The position numbers were made by a program, and so were the translations under genes. Below are positions 19,561 through 27,563 of a stretch of 56,014 nt of DNA, piece after piece. The stretch is from Desulfobacterales bacterium RIFOXYA12_FULL_46_15. Lineage in GTDB: Bacteria; Desulfobacterota; Desulfobacteria; Desulfobacterales; Desulfobacteraceae. The stretch covers positions 1-56,014 of the forward strand of contig MGTJ01000009.1 of assembly GCA_001799395.1 (NCBI GenBank). Direction: 5' to 3'. A model generated the notes under the pieces. It did no database searches and was not told the origin of the DNA. It was given only the letters and a program-made list of their open reading frames with translations. Position 1 is the first letter of the stretch; each line of letters begins with the position of its first letter.

Positions 19561-19610
19561 AAAAAGGCTTTTGGCTTTCAACCTTCCTGATGAGAGCCAA
19601 AGCCTTTTTC
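19561..19610. terminator. bidirectional terminator between the histidine kinase and the ACT-domain gene
   Basis: A long inverted repeat (AAAAAGGCTTTTGGCTTTC / GAGCCAAAGCCTTTTT) with a short loop, giving U-runs on both strands. It lies between convergent genes ending at 19543 and 19624. Confidence 0.85.
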
Positions 19611-19623
19611 CCTGCTTTTAAAC

Positions 19624-20055
19624 TTACAGCCGGTCAATTTCCTCTCGCTGGATCACTCTTATATTTTTTTCTTTTAATACTTTCAAAGCCTTGTCATAAT
19701 CATCAAAGCGGAAGACCATGACGGCATTCTCACATTGGGGATTTGAAAACGCATACATGTATTCCACATTGACTTCATTTTCACTGAGCGGGTCAAGAAT
19801 CTGATTTAACCCGCCCGGCTTATCCACTACTTCGACGACCATGACCTTGGTCATACCTACGGTAAAGCCTTCCTTTTTCAGGGCTTTTTCAGCTTTTTCA
19901 TTGTCGTTTACCATTAGCCTCAAGACACCAAAATCAGTTGTATCGGCAAGAGACAATGCCCTGATATTGACTCCGGCATCCCTTAAGATCGCAGTTACTT
20001 CTGCGAGACGGCCTTCCTTATTTTCAACGAATATGGATATCTGTTCTGCAAACAT
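19624..20055 (-). CDS. tandem ACT-domain protein
   Basis: 143 residues made of two ACT domains (about 3-68 and 70-140): ISIFVENKEGRLAEVTAILRDAGVNIRAL, then VMVVEVVDKPGGLNQILDPLSENEVNVEYMYA. Stand-alone tandem ACT proteins of this size are often encoded near aryl-CoA ligases or indolepyruvate oxidoreductases and are thought to sense amino acids. It is 39 bp downstream of the crotonase gene on the same strand, so probably co-transcribed. The function is not established. Confidence 0.88.
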   Translation of the reverse strand: MFAEQISIFVENKEGRLAEVTAILRDAGVNIRALSLADTTDFGVLRLMVNDNEKAEKALKKEGFTVGMTKVMVVEVVDKPGGLNQILDPLSENEVNVEYMYAFSNPQCENAVMVFRFDDYDKALKVLKEKNIRVIQREEIDRL

Positions 20056-20094
20056 TATAGTTTACCCCTTAACGTCAATATCTGTTCCAAATGA

Positions 20095-20883
20095 TTAATA
20101 CAGCTTTCCCTTGAATACAGGTTTACGTTTTTCAAGGAAAGCGCCGGTTCCCTCCTTTGCATCTTCACTGACCATGGTAAGGCCAAAAGCATCGTTTTCG
20201 ATCCTGCATCCTGTTTCCAGATCTGTTTTAAGACCGTTCTGGATGACTTCCTTGGCTGATCTCAAGGCAATACTGCCTCTGGAAGCAATGAGTTCTGCCG
20301 TTTTCATAACTTCTTCCATAAGTTTATCATGCTCGCAGATTTTATTGACAATTCCATAAGCCAAGGCTTCCGTGGCCTTGATAGCTTTTCCTGTAAAAAC
20401 CATTTCCCTGGCCCTGTTTACACCTACAAGCCTTGCCAGCCGCTGTGTTCCGCCAAACCCTGGAATTAGCCCCAGGGTGATTTCAGGCAGTCCGAAAATC
20501 GCTTTGTCGGAAGCATAGATAAAATCACAGGCAAGTGCAGCCTCAGATCCTCCGCCTAGAGCAAAACCATTCACAGCCGCAATGGCCGGGATGGGAAGGT
20601 CTTCTATTTTTGAAAAGACCTTCTGGCCTTTTCGTGAAAAAGTTTTTGCCTCAAGCGGATTCATTTTTACAAGCTCGGCAATGTCTGCACCAGCCACAAA
20701 AGCCTTATCACCTGCACCGGTGAGAATCAGAACCCTGATTTCCGCATTTTTCTTTATTTGGTCGAGGGCTATGTCCAGTTCATCAAAAAGTGCATTGTTA
20801 AGGGCGTTCAAAGCTTTGGGCCGGTTAAAAAATAAGGTTGCGACAGGTCCTTTCACCTCAAGGATAATGTTTTCAAATGACAT
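20095..20883 (-). CDS. enoyl-CoA hydratase / crotonase-family protein
   Basis: 262 residues, normal length. The oxyanion-hole segments are AGADIAEL (about 65-72) and ALGGGSEAALACD (about 108-120), and the two catalytic-type glutamates are Glu in GGGSEAALA and in LPEITLGLIPG. These match 3-hydroxybutyryl-CoA dehydratase-type crotonases, which hydrate 2-enoyl-CoA in beta-oxidation or butyrate metabolism. It is 17 bp after the amidase gene. Substrate chain length cannot be told. Confidence 0.92.
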   Translation of the reverse strand: MSFENIILEVKGPVATLFFNRPKALNALNNALFDELDIALDQIKKNAEIRVLILTGAGDKAFVAGADIAELVKMNPLEAKTFSRKGQKVFSKIEDLPIPAIAAVNGFALGGGSEAALACDFIYASDKAIFGLPEITLGLIPGFGGTQRLARLVGVNRAREMVFTGKAIKATEALAYGIVNKICEHDKLMEEVMKTAELIASRGSIALRSAKEVIQNGLKTDLETGCRIENDAFGLTMVSEDAKEGTGAFLEKRKPVFKGKLY

Positions 20884-20900
20884 ATGGTCTCCTTTATGAT

Positions 20901-22793
20901 CTATAAGTGTTTTGGATTTGTTGTATCAATATATTTTTCTATACCATCTGCGATGGATTCACAAACTGCTTTTTGATAGGACTCCTCCATGAGTCTTTTA
21001 CCTTCCGTTTTATTGCTGATAAAGGAAGTTTCAACCAGGATGGAAGGCATTCTGGCTCCAAGAAGAACATAAAACGGTGCCTGCTTAACTCCAAGATCAT
21101 TAATATCAGAGTATTTTGCTTTCATTCCTTTGATTAAATTCTTATGCACGATATTTGCAAGTCTCGTTGATTCTTCAATTTTGGCATTTTTCATCAGATC
21201 GCTTAAAATATAGTCCAGATCTGAAATATTTTTTTCAGAAGTTGCATTTTCTCTGGCAGCTACGGCAATGGCCTGGCTATCGGTGGCAAGATTCAGAAAA
21301 TAAGTTTCAATACCTTTCAGATCTTTATTTTTTGCAGCATTGCAGTGGAGAGAAATAAAGAGATCCGCTCTTTTTGTATTGGCAATGGCGGTCCTTTCTT
21401 CAAGGGTCAGTCTCTTATCTTCATTCCGGGTCAGCAATACCGTACATTTTAAACGCTCTCTTAAAATAACGCTTAATTTCTGGGCCATTTTCAGAACAAG
21501 GTCTTTTTCCCATACATCTTTGTGGAATCCCGGGGCTCCCGGGTCTGATCCGCCATGTCCGGGATCAATAATAATTTTTCTGACGCCCAGGGCAAACTGG
21601 CGTGTGATGTTAGAGGATTGCAGGTTGTCTGTCGTTACGCCGCCTTTGGAGGTCTGTTTTTCAGGCTCAGGTTTCTTGGAATCTGCAAGGGCTGGGGGAT
21701 CTGGAATGGGAGGGCTTCCGTTTGAGCCTTTTCCCCATACATCAATTACAATCCTGAAGGGGTCTTTTAAGGAAAAGACTTTATAATTTTCAAAAGATTT
21801 AATATCCACAACCAGTCTTACGGTGTGGGGAAGAAATTGTCCCGCCCTGGCCTGAATCAGAAGATTGTCATTGATGGGCGTATGTTCGGCAAGATTTTTT
21901 CCCAGCCTTGTCTGTTCAACATCGACATAGAGGCGTTGAAAAGGTTTGTTAATGTCCGGGTCTTTGTTCAAAAGGTTGTGGGAATACTCCCTCTCGTGGC
22001 CGACATTAACCACAATCCTTGTATATTCAGGGTTAGACCAGACCCTTAAGTCTGTGATCACACTGTCACCGGCCGGCGTTGTCTTTACTGTCTGTGGGAT
22101 TTTGGTATCTGTCTCATTCAGAAGCGTATTTTTCTTTGGTTCTAATTTTTCTTCTGCCTGGGAAAGCTCTTTTCCCTCTGATTTACCGTTTTCCTGAATG
22201 GATTTTTGGATCAGGGCATCATTTTTGGTCTGTTCTTTTTTTGAAACCTTTGGACTTGGCTTTAAAGAATCGTTTGAGGAATGTGAAGCAGTCTCTTTTT
22301 CTTCAGCAGCAGCAGCAGGAGAAGCAGCAGCAGGAGAAGCAGCAGCAGGAGGAGAAGCAGGAGAAGATGTTGCAAACGGGGCCGAAGGGTTAATGGATTT
22401 TAGAAGCGTTTTAGCAGGCCCGCTGTAGGCACTCTGGGAATATTGGTTCCTCAGTCTTGCAAGAAGACTGGAAGCCTGATCCTGGTAGGTTGCCCTGCCG
22501 GATATCTTTGCAAGGTCCAGGCTTAACTGGGCCGCCTTATACATGCCTGCCGGAGCCCATGAACTTTCCGGGTACAGTCTTTGGATATTTTCATATTTTG
22601 AAATACAATTGAGCCATTCAGTTTCTTTTTTCTTCAGGGATTCTGAGGCTTTCAGGTTTTTATAACAATCGTCTGCCTTAAGATAATGTTCCTTGGCATT
22701 ATCGGAAAATCCATGGGCAGGGAGGAGGAAAAGACCTGAAAACAGAGCTAAAAAAATCAGGATTGTCTGTATGGATGGTTTAAATACCTGCAT
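20901..22793 (-). CDS. amiC: N-acetylmuramoyl-L-alanine amidase (AmiC type, AMIN domain)
   Basis: 630 residues. An N-terminal signal peptide (about 8-30) is followed by a tetratricopeptide-like helical region (35-135). Next come an Ala/Pro/Ser-rich linker with SPAAA repeats (about 140-165), a charged linker, an AMIN domain (about 245-350) and the zinc-dependent Amidase_3 domain (about 405-625). The catalytic domain shows IIDPGHGGSDPGAPG, LTRNEDKRLTLEERTAIAN, SLHCNAA and VETSFISNKTEGK, carrying the zinc His/Glu/His and catalytic Glu. It cleaves the amide between MurNAc and L-Ala in the periplasm during cell separation. It lies 6 bp downstream of mutS on the same strand. Confidence 0.93.
   Translation of the reverse strand: MQVFKPSIQTILIFLALFSGLFLLPAHGFSDNAKEHYLKADDCYKNLKASESLKKKETEWLNCISKYENIQRLYPESSWAPAGMYKAAQLSLDLAKISGRATYQDQASSLLARLRNQYSQSAYSGPAKTLLKSINPSAPFATSSPASPPAAASPAAASPAAAAEEKETASHSSNDSLKPSPKVSKKEQTKNDALIQKSIQENGKSEGKELSQAEEKLEPKKNTLLNETDTKIPQTVKTTPAGDSVITDLRVWSNPEYTRIVVNVGHEREYSHNLLNKDPDINKPFQRLYVDVEQTRLGKNLAEHTPINDNLLIQARAGQFLPHTVRLVVDIKSFENYKVFSLKDPFRIVIDVWGKGSNGSPPIPDPPALADSKKPEPEKQTSKGGVTTDNLQSSNITRQFALGVRKIIIDPGHGGSDPGAPGFHKDVWEKDLVLKMAQKLSVILRERLKCTVLLTRNEDKRLTLEERTAIANTKRADLFISLHCNAAKNKDLKGIETYFLNLATDSQAIAVAARENATSEKNISDLDYILSDLMKNAKIEESTRLANIVHKNLIKGMKAKYSDINDLGVKQAPFYVLLGARMPSILVETSFISNKTEGKRLMEESYQKAVCESIADGIEKYIDTTNPKHL
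22303..22370. repeat. 15-bp trinucleotide-rich repeat coding for SPAAA units in amiC
   Basis: About four imperfect copies of a GCAGCAGCAGGAGAA-like unit. On the minus strand these encode SPAAA pentapeptides in the amidase linker. The run is prone to slippage in steps of 15 or 3 bp, so linker length probably varies among strains while staying in frame. Confidence 0.8.
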
Positions 22794-22799
22794 ATATTT

Positions 22800-25457
22800 T
22801 TATTTTAATGCTTTTTGTTTTAAATCATTTAAAAGGTTCATTGCTTCAAGGGGAGTCATACTGGAAATATCGAGCTTTTCCAATATTTTTTTTATGGATT
22901 GGTCTTCGCTGCCGAATAATTCCATCTGATGGTCCTCAGTTTTCTTTTTTCTTTTTTTCCGGTCAGGCACAGGCAGAATCGAAGATTGAACCATATTGTT
23001 TTTCTGCTCTCTCGCGGATAAGATTCCTTTTGCAATATGGATAACCCTGTCCGGTACTCCGGCAAGCCTTGCCACTTGGATACCATAACTTTTATTAGTC
23101 CCTCCCCGGACAAGCTGCCTTAAAAATACGATATTATCATTAAATTCTTTTACCGCAATATTGTAGTTTTTAATCCTGGGTTTGAGCTCTTCGAGTTTTA
23201 TCAATTCATGATAGTGAGTGGCAAAAAGGGTCTTCACCCCTTTGTCATCAAGATCATGAAGATATTCAGCAACAGCCCAGGCAATGCTCATGCCGTCGTA
23301 GGTGCTGGTGCCCCTTCCGATTTCATCGAGAATGACAAGACTTTTATGGGTGGCATTATTGACGATGTTGGCGGTTTCTTCCATTTCCACCATAAATGTA
23401 CTCTGTCCGGAAGAAAGATTATCAAGGGCGCCGACTCTTGTGAATATCCTGTCCATGATGGGCAGAGAGGCGTTTCTTGCAGGGACAAAAGATCCCATCT
23501 GTGCCATCAGAACCGTTAAGGCCACCTGTCGAAGGATTGTTGATTTGCCGGCCATATTAGGGCCTGTGATGAGCAAAATCTGGTTTTCCGTATTATCCAT
23601 GTAAATGGAATTGGGGACAAACCGTTCCCCCTTGATCAGTTTTTCCACTACCGGATGCCGGCCGTCTTCAATGTTAACGGCATCATCTTCATTGATCAGG
23701 GGTTTTGTATATCCGTTTTCCGAAGCTACAAGGGCAAGCCCCTGGAGTGCATCCACCGTTGCAATGAATTCGGCTGTTTTCAGTATCAGGAAGGATTTTA
23801 ATACTATATTGTCTCTGACACTGCAGAAAATACTGTATTCGAGAGCATTACGCTTTTCCTGGGTATTGAGAATGGTGGATTCAACGGTTTTCATCTCATC
23901 GGTGATGAATCTTTCCGCATTGACAAGGGTCTGCTTCCGGATATAGTGGTCAGGGACTGATTCTGCCTGGGCCTTTGATATTTCAATAAAATATCCGAAT
24001 ACTTTATTATACCTGATTTTCAGTGAGGACAGCTTTGTTTTTTCTTTTTCTTCTGCTTCGGCCTTTGCAATCCAGGATTTTCCATCCCTTGAAATTAAAA
24101 GAAGTTCATCAAGTTCCGGGCTGAAGCCGTCATTAATGAGGCTGCCTTCATTCAAAATATGGGGGGCATCCTCCCGTATGGCATTTTCAATAAGGTCGGC
24201 CAGGGCTTCCAGTTCTTTTAAAATTACATCATGATCCGCCAGCATTTTCCCGTTTATGAGATCATTTCCAAACAGGCTAAGCTCCTTAAAAAGAAGGGGC
24301 AGCCGTTTTAAAGACCGTTTAAGGGCGATCATATCCCTGGCATTTCCCTGACCCATGGAAATTTTGCTGCCAAGGCGTTCAAGATCATAGACGGATTTTA
24401 GATGGTTGATGATCAATTGATGAATATGGGAGGCATTTATAATTTCTTCGATACAGTCAAGGCGTCTGCGGATTTCTTTAATATCGGTCAGGGGATACCG
24501 GACCCAGTTTTTCATCAGCCGTGACCCCATGGCCGTGACGGTCCGGTCAAGGACATGTATGAGAGAGCCCTTTTTTTCCAGTGTCTGAATATTAAAGAGA
24601 AGCTCAAGATTTTTACAGGATTTGTCATCTATCACGAGAAAATTTTTCAGATCATAGGGAGTAATCCGGAAAATATGGGTTGTTTCCTGAAGCTGAGTAT
24701 CCTTTACATAGGAAAGAATAGCGCCAGCAGCAGAAATGGATGCATTCATGGTCCCGATGCCGAAACCTTCGAGTCCCCGGGTATTAAATTTACGGGTAAG
24801 CTGTTCTTTTGCTTCTTCAATATCAAAATGAGCTTTATCAAGATAAGTGATCTGCTTCCCTTGAAATGCCCGGAGAAGCTGTTTGAAAGAAGGGTCTTTC
24901 TCAAAACTTTTGGGCAGAAGGATTTCTTTGGGGTCCACTTTTAAGGCTTCATCTATCAATTGAGGCGGGATTTTTGACTGTCTGCTTTCTATCTCTGTGG
25001 TCTTAAAAGTCCCTGTCGAGATGTCAAGATAGGCAATTCCTGCTGCTTCCCTGGTTTTTGACAGGGCCAGAAGAAAATTATTGGAGGTTTTGTCCAGGAG
25101 TTCTTCATTTAGTATCATACCCGGCGTGATGACCCGGACAACTTCTCTTTTAACCAGCCCTTTGGCGGCTGAAGCATCCTCCATCTGTTCACACACGGCA
25201 ACCTTGCACCCGCCTTCGATGAGTTTTGCTATATAGGTGTCAGCTGCCCGGCATGGGACGCCACACATGGGAACCGGGGCCTCATCGTTTTTATTTCTTG
25301 AGGTCAGGGTGATCTCAAGGATGGAAGAGGCTTTGACGGCATCCTCATTGAACATTTCATAAAAATCTCCCATCCTGTAAAACAGAATAGCATCTTCATA
25401 GGATTTTTTGATGGACAGATACTGCTCCATCATGGGAGTATTTTTTTTCAGGTCCAT
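22800..25457 (-). CDS. mutS: DNA mismatch repair protein MutS
   Basis: 885 residues, full length. The N-terminal mismatch-recognition motif FYEMF (about 30-34, within GDFYEMF) is followed by the connector, lever and clamp domains. The ATPase carries GPNMAGKST as Walker A, the ST-motif region DNLSSGQSTFMVEMEE, DEIGRGTSTYDG as Walker B, and the ATHYHEL segment. Near residue 845 is QMELF, which resembles the beta-clamp-binding motif of MutS proteins. mutL is not in the window. The amiC gene follows 6 bp later. Confidence 0.97.
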   Translation of the reverse strand: MDLKKNTPMMEQYLSIKKSYEDAILFYRMGDFYEMFNEDAVKASSILEITLTSRNKNDEAPVPMCGVPCRAADTYIAKLIEGGCKVAVCEQMEDASAAKGLVKREVVRVITPGMILNEELLDKTSNNFLLALSKTREAAGIAYLDISTGTFKTTEIESRQSKIPPQLIDEALKVDPKEILLPKSFEKDPSFKQLLRAFQGKQITYLDKAHFDIEEAKEQLTRKFNTRGLEGFGIGTMNASISAAGAILSYVKDTQLQETTHIFRITPYDLKNFLVIDDKSCKNLELLFNIQTLEKKGSLIHVLDRTVTAMGSRLMKNWVRYPLTDIKEIRRRLDCIEEIINASHIHQLIINHLKSVYDLERLGSKISMGQGNARDMIALKRSLKRLPLLFKELSLFGNDLINGKMLADHDVILKELEALADLIENAIREDAPHILNEGSLINDGFSPELDELLLISRDGKSWIAKAEAEEKEKTKLSSLKIRYNKVFGYFIEISKAQAESVPDHYIRKQTLVNAERFITDEMKTVESTILNTQEKRNALEYSIFCSVRDNIVLKSFLILKTAEFIATVDALQGLALVASENGYTKPLINEDDAVNIEDGRHPVVEKLIKGERFVPNSIYMDNTENQILLITGPNMAGKSTILRQVALTVLMAQMGSFVPARNASLPIMDRIFTRVGALDNLSSGQSTFMVEMEETANIVNNATHKSLVILDEIGRGTSTYDGMSIAWAVAEYLHDLDDKGVKTLFATHYHELIKLEELKPRIKNYNIAVKEFNDNIVFLRQLVRGGTNKSYGIQVARLAGVPDRVIHIAKGILSAREQKNNMVQSSILPVPDRKKRKKKTEDHQMELFGSEDQSIKKILEKLDISSMTPLEAMNLLNDLKQKALK

Positions 25458-25500
25458 AGGCGATATTTAGAATGCAGGAGCAACCGGCCGCACCTGTGTG

Positions 25501-25914
25501 CTACTCTTCCCGGTCTTGGGTCGCTGGCAGGGCTTCCTGTGAATTGTATACGCCGTCATCCGTGTTTTCAATTTCCTTTTTGATATAAGGGTCATGTTTA
25601 AACACATGCAGTTCTGTTTTTAATATATCGATTTCTTTTTGAAGGCCTGCAATGGTTTTATTTTTATTTTTGATTTGTTTTTTCAGACCAAAATATACAA
25701 AAAAGCCTTTTATTCCGGCAAGAATAAGACCCAGAAGAAAACAGATCCCAAAATAGGCAATATTTTGAACAGGCGGTATAGTCCATTTCCACCCGGTAAT
25801 TTTGAGATCAAGATCAAGGGTGGTGGTTGTGATGAAATAAGCCCGATTCTGATAGATCAGGGTTCCGAGAAGCGCAAGGATTATCACCCAAAAAATAAAT
25901 TTAATTGTTTTCAT
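25501..25914 (-). CDS. LapA-domain-like small membrane protein
   Basis: 137 residues with two membrane helices (about 5-22 and 52-73) and a following charged coiled coil (about 76-108, QIKNKNKTIAGLQKEIDILKTEL). This is the layout of LapA/DUF1049 proteins that act in lipopolysaccharide assembly control. The periplasmic piece between the helices is about 30 residues. It is upstream of mutS, 43 bp away. The C-terminal 30 residues are acidic and likely disordered. Confidence 0.65.
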   Translation of the reverse strand: MKTIKFIFWVIILALLGTLIYQNRAYFITTTTLDLDLKITGWKWTIPPVQNIAYFGICFLLGLILAGIKGFFVYFGLKKQIKNKNKTIAGLQKEIDILKTELHVFKHDPYIKKEIENTDDGVYNSQEALPATQDREE

Positions 25915-26061
25915 TTATCCACTCCATATTGAGTATTATCAAACGTAAATCTTAAGTTTTGGTGATCATAGATTAAATACGGTTTTTTTTCAATTCTTCT
26001 TTTCATTTCAAACCGGCTTGGATATTGAATTAAAGGGTGATATGGACTGCATTTGAGCTAC

Positions 26062-26616
26062 TCAGAGAAAAACAGGGTGAATAGGGGCTATGGATGTGCT
26101 TTTTGAAAACAGGTTCCAGTTCAGATCTCCTGGCAATACACCCTTTTCAACTTCAAAGCAGGAGAAATGAAGATGGGGCGGCAATTGCGGATTTTTCCGG
26201 GTATCACAGATCCTTGCGATGATATCGTTTTTTTTAATCCTGTGGCCGATGAGGAGCCGGCTTTCCGGCAGGATATGGGCATAGGTATAAATCACCCGTG
26301 TTCCTGCAAATTTATGATTTGCCGTCTCAACCACCAGGGTCCTGCCCAGAAAATCATCGCAGATATTGATGATTTGCCCATCTTCCATGGCCGGTATGAT
26401 GATGGTGTCATTAAACCGGCAAATTTCCCGGGGCCGGGTCCTAAAATAGGTAATGTCTATCCCTTCATGGGCCGAAGACCTGGATCCGAAATCCCCCCAC
26501 CATTTATCCCGGGTTGAAAACAGCATTCCGGTGTGGAAGAGCCATTCCACCTGTCTGCCGTTTCCGAGGCGGTTAATGCGGGCAATGGCGGTAAGATACT
26601 CTGAAAACCGTTTCAT
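26062..26616 (-). CDS. M23-family metallopeptidase-like protein
   Basis: 184 residues. The LytM/M23 fold is indicated by SAHEGIDI (zinc His and Asp), VYTYAHI-like (IYTYAHILPES) and PHLHFSCFEV (HxH, the second zinc His). All catalytic positions appear present. There is no signal peptide, which is unusual for a peptidoglycan endopeptidase and suggests a cytoplasmic or non-classical role. Its start overlaps the stop of the CooT-like gene by one base, so the two are translationally coupled. Downstream is a 148-bp gap with no gene visible. Confidence 0.75.
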   Translation of the reverse strand: MKRFSEYLTAIARINRLGNGRQVEWLFHTGMLFSTRDKWWGDFGSRSSAHEGIDITYFRTRPREICRFNDTIIIPAMEDGQIINICDDFLGRTLVVETANHKFAGTRVIYTYAHILPESRLLIGHRIKKNDIIARICDTRKNPQLPPHLHFSCFEVEKGVLPGDLNWNLFSKSTSIAPIHPVFL

Positions 26617-26807
26617 TAAAGAGAATTTAAGATAATCTTATTTCCTGCAAGGTTGATATCTTGAAGTGTGGCTTTGACTTCCATTCTTTCTCCCAGGAGC
26701 CCCTTTAAAAGAAAGATATTTTCACCTTTAGGGGTTACATTTGTCACATTTTCCATGATCAATTCTTCGATATTGTCTTTTTTTAGATAGGCATTGAAGT
26801 CGCACAT
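26616..26807 (-). CDS. CooT-family nickel-binding protein
   Basis: 63 residues starting MCDFNAYL, with the Cys2 that coordinates nickel in CooT dimers. The rest is one small beta-barrel (ENVTNVTPKGENIFLLKGLLGERMEVKA...), the usual size of the family. CooT homologues deliver or buffer nickel for carbon monoxide dehydrogenase. No CODH gene is in the window, but a CODH/acetyl-CoA synthase would be expected in a completely oxidising sulfate reducer. It sits between the phosphodiesterase and M23 genes. Confidence 0.85.
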   Translation of the reverse strand: MCDFNAYLKKDNIEELIMENVTNVTPKGENIFLLKGLLGERMEVKATLQDINLAGNKIILNSL

Positions 26808-26828
26808 AAGGGTTTCCTTTATATATTA

Positions 26829-27476
26829 TTATTCATTTAAGACCATTTTGATGTTGAGCGGCATATCCTTTTTACAATCAATGATCGCCCCGGTAAATGT
26901 TTTATTCGCAGCACAGTTGACAACCACTGTATTTTTCAAATACCCGTATCCTGCCTGTTCGTGAATATGGCCGCATACTACCATCAATGGGGGGTGGTTT
27001 TCAATAAAGCGCCTTAAACAAAAACTGCCGGCACTGAACCGGTTGCCTACCTTATCACAAATTCCCCTCGGAGGCGGATGAGCAACCAGGATAGTGTCCG
27101 GCGTCATCAGGTTTTCAATCTGCCTGAGGCGTCTTGGCTCATTGAGGCAGGACTTTGAAACAAGGGGCAAGGGTAAAGTTCCATTAAGCCCGAGGAATTG
27201 TTTCCCCTGATATTCCACCGGGTCCTGATTTAAAAGACGGATTTTCCCCCTGTGCTTTATCAGGGTTTCAACATATTTCAAATCCGAGTTTCCCCGGACG
27301 GCAAAAACCGGTATGGATATTTTCTCCAGTTGGACAAGGGTTTTCAAAGGGAAACCATACTGGGTCATATCCCCTGCAAGGATCATCAGGTCTGGAGATT
27401 CTTTTTGTACAATCTCCCTGATTTTTTCTATGAGGTCCTTTTTCCCGTGGATATCGGCAACTGCGTAAATCCGCAT
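26829..27476 (-). CDS. calcineurin-like metallophosphoesterase
   Basis: 215 residues with the dinuclear metal motifs of the family: DIHG (8-11), AGD (35-37), RGNSD (about 61-65), a late AHPPPRG, and CGHIHEQ (about 168-174). The size and order resemble YfcE/MJ0936-type phosphodiesterases with broad activity. It is the first gene of a minus-strand group with CooT and M23 and is divergent from the acyl-CoA synthetase gene, with an 87-bp shared upstream region. Confidence 0.88.
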   Translation of the reverse strand: MRIYAVADIHGKKDLIEKIREIVQKESPDLMILAGDMTQYGFPLKTLVQLEKISIPVFAVRGNSDLKYVETLIKHRGKIRLLNQDPVEYQGKQFLGLNGTLPLPLVSKSCLNEPRRLRQIENLMTPDTILVAHPPPRGICDKVGNRFSAGSFCLRRFIENHPPLMVVCGHIHEQAGYGYLKNTVVVNCAANKTFTGAIIDCKKDMPLNIKMVLNE

Positions 27477-27563
27477 GAATAATTCCTTTTCATCTCTTGA
27501 TGAACCATTGTTTGAATTATAAACATGTAAAATACAATCTCCTTAGGAGGGATACTAACATTT

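Noticed and set aside
22079-22428. Plus-strand frames rich in Gln/Glu/Ala over the amiC linker
   Set aside because: They are translations of the trinucleotide repeat on the wrong strand.
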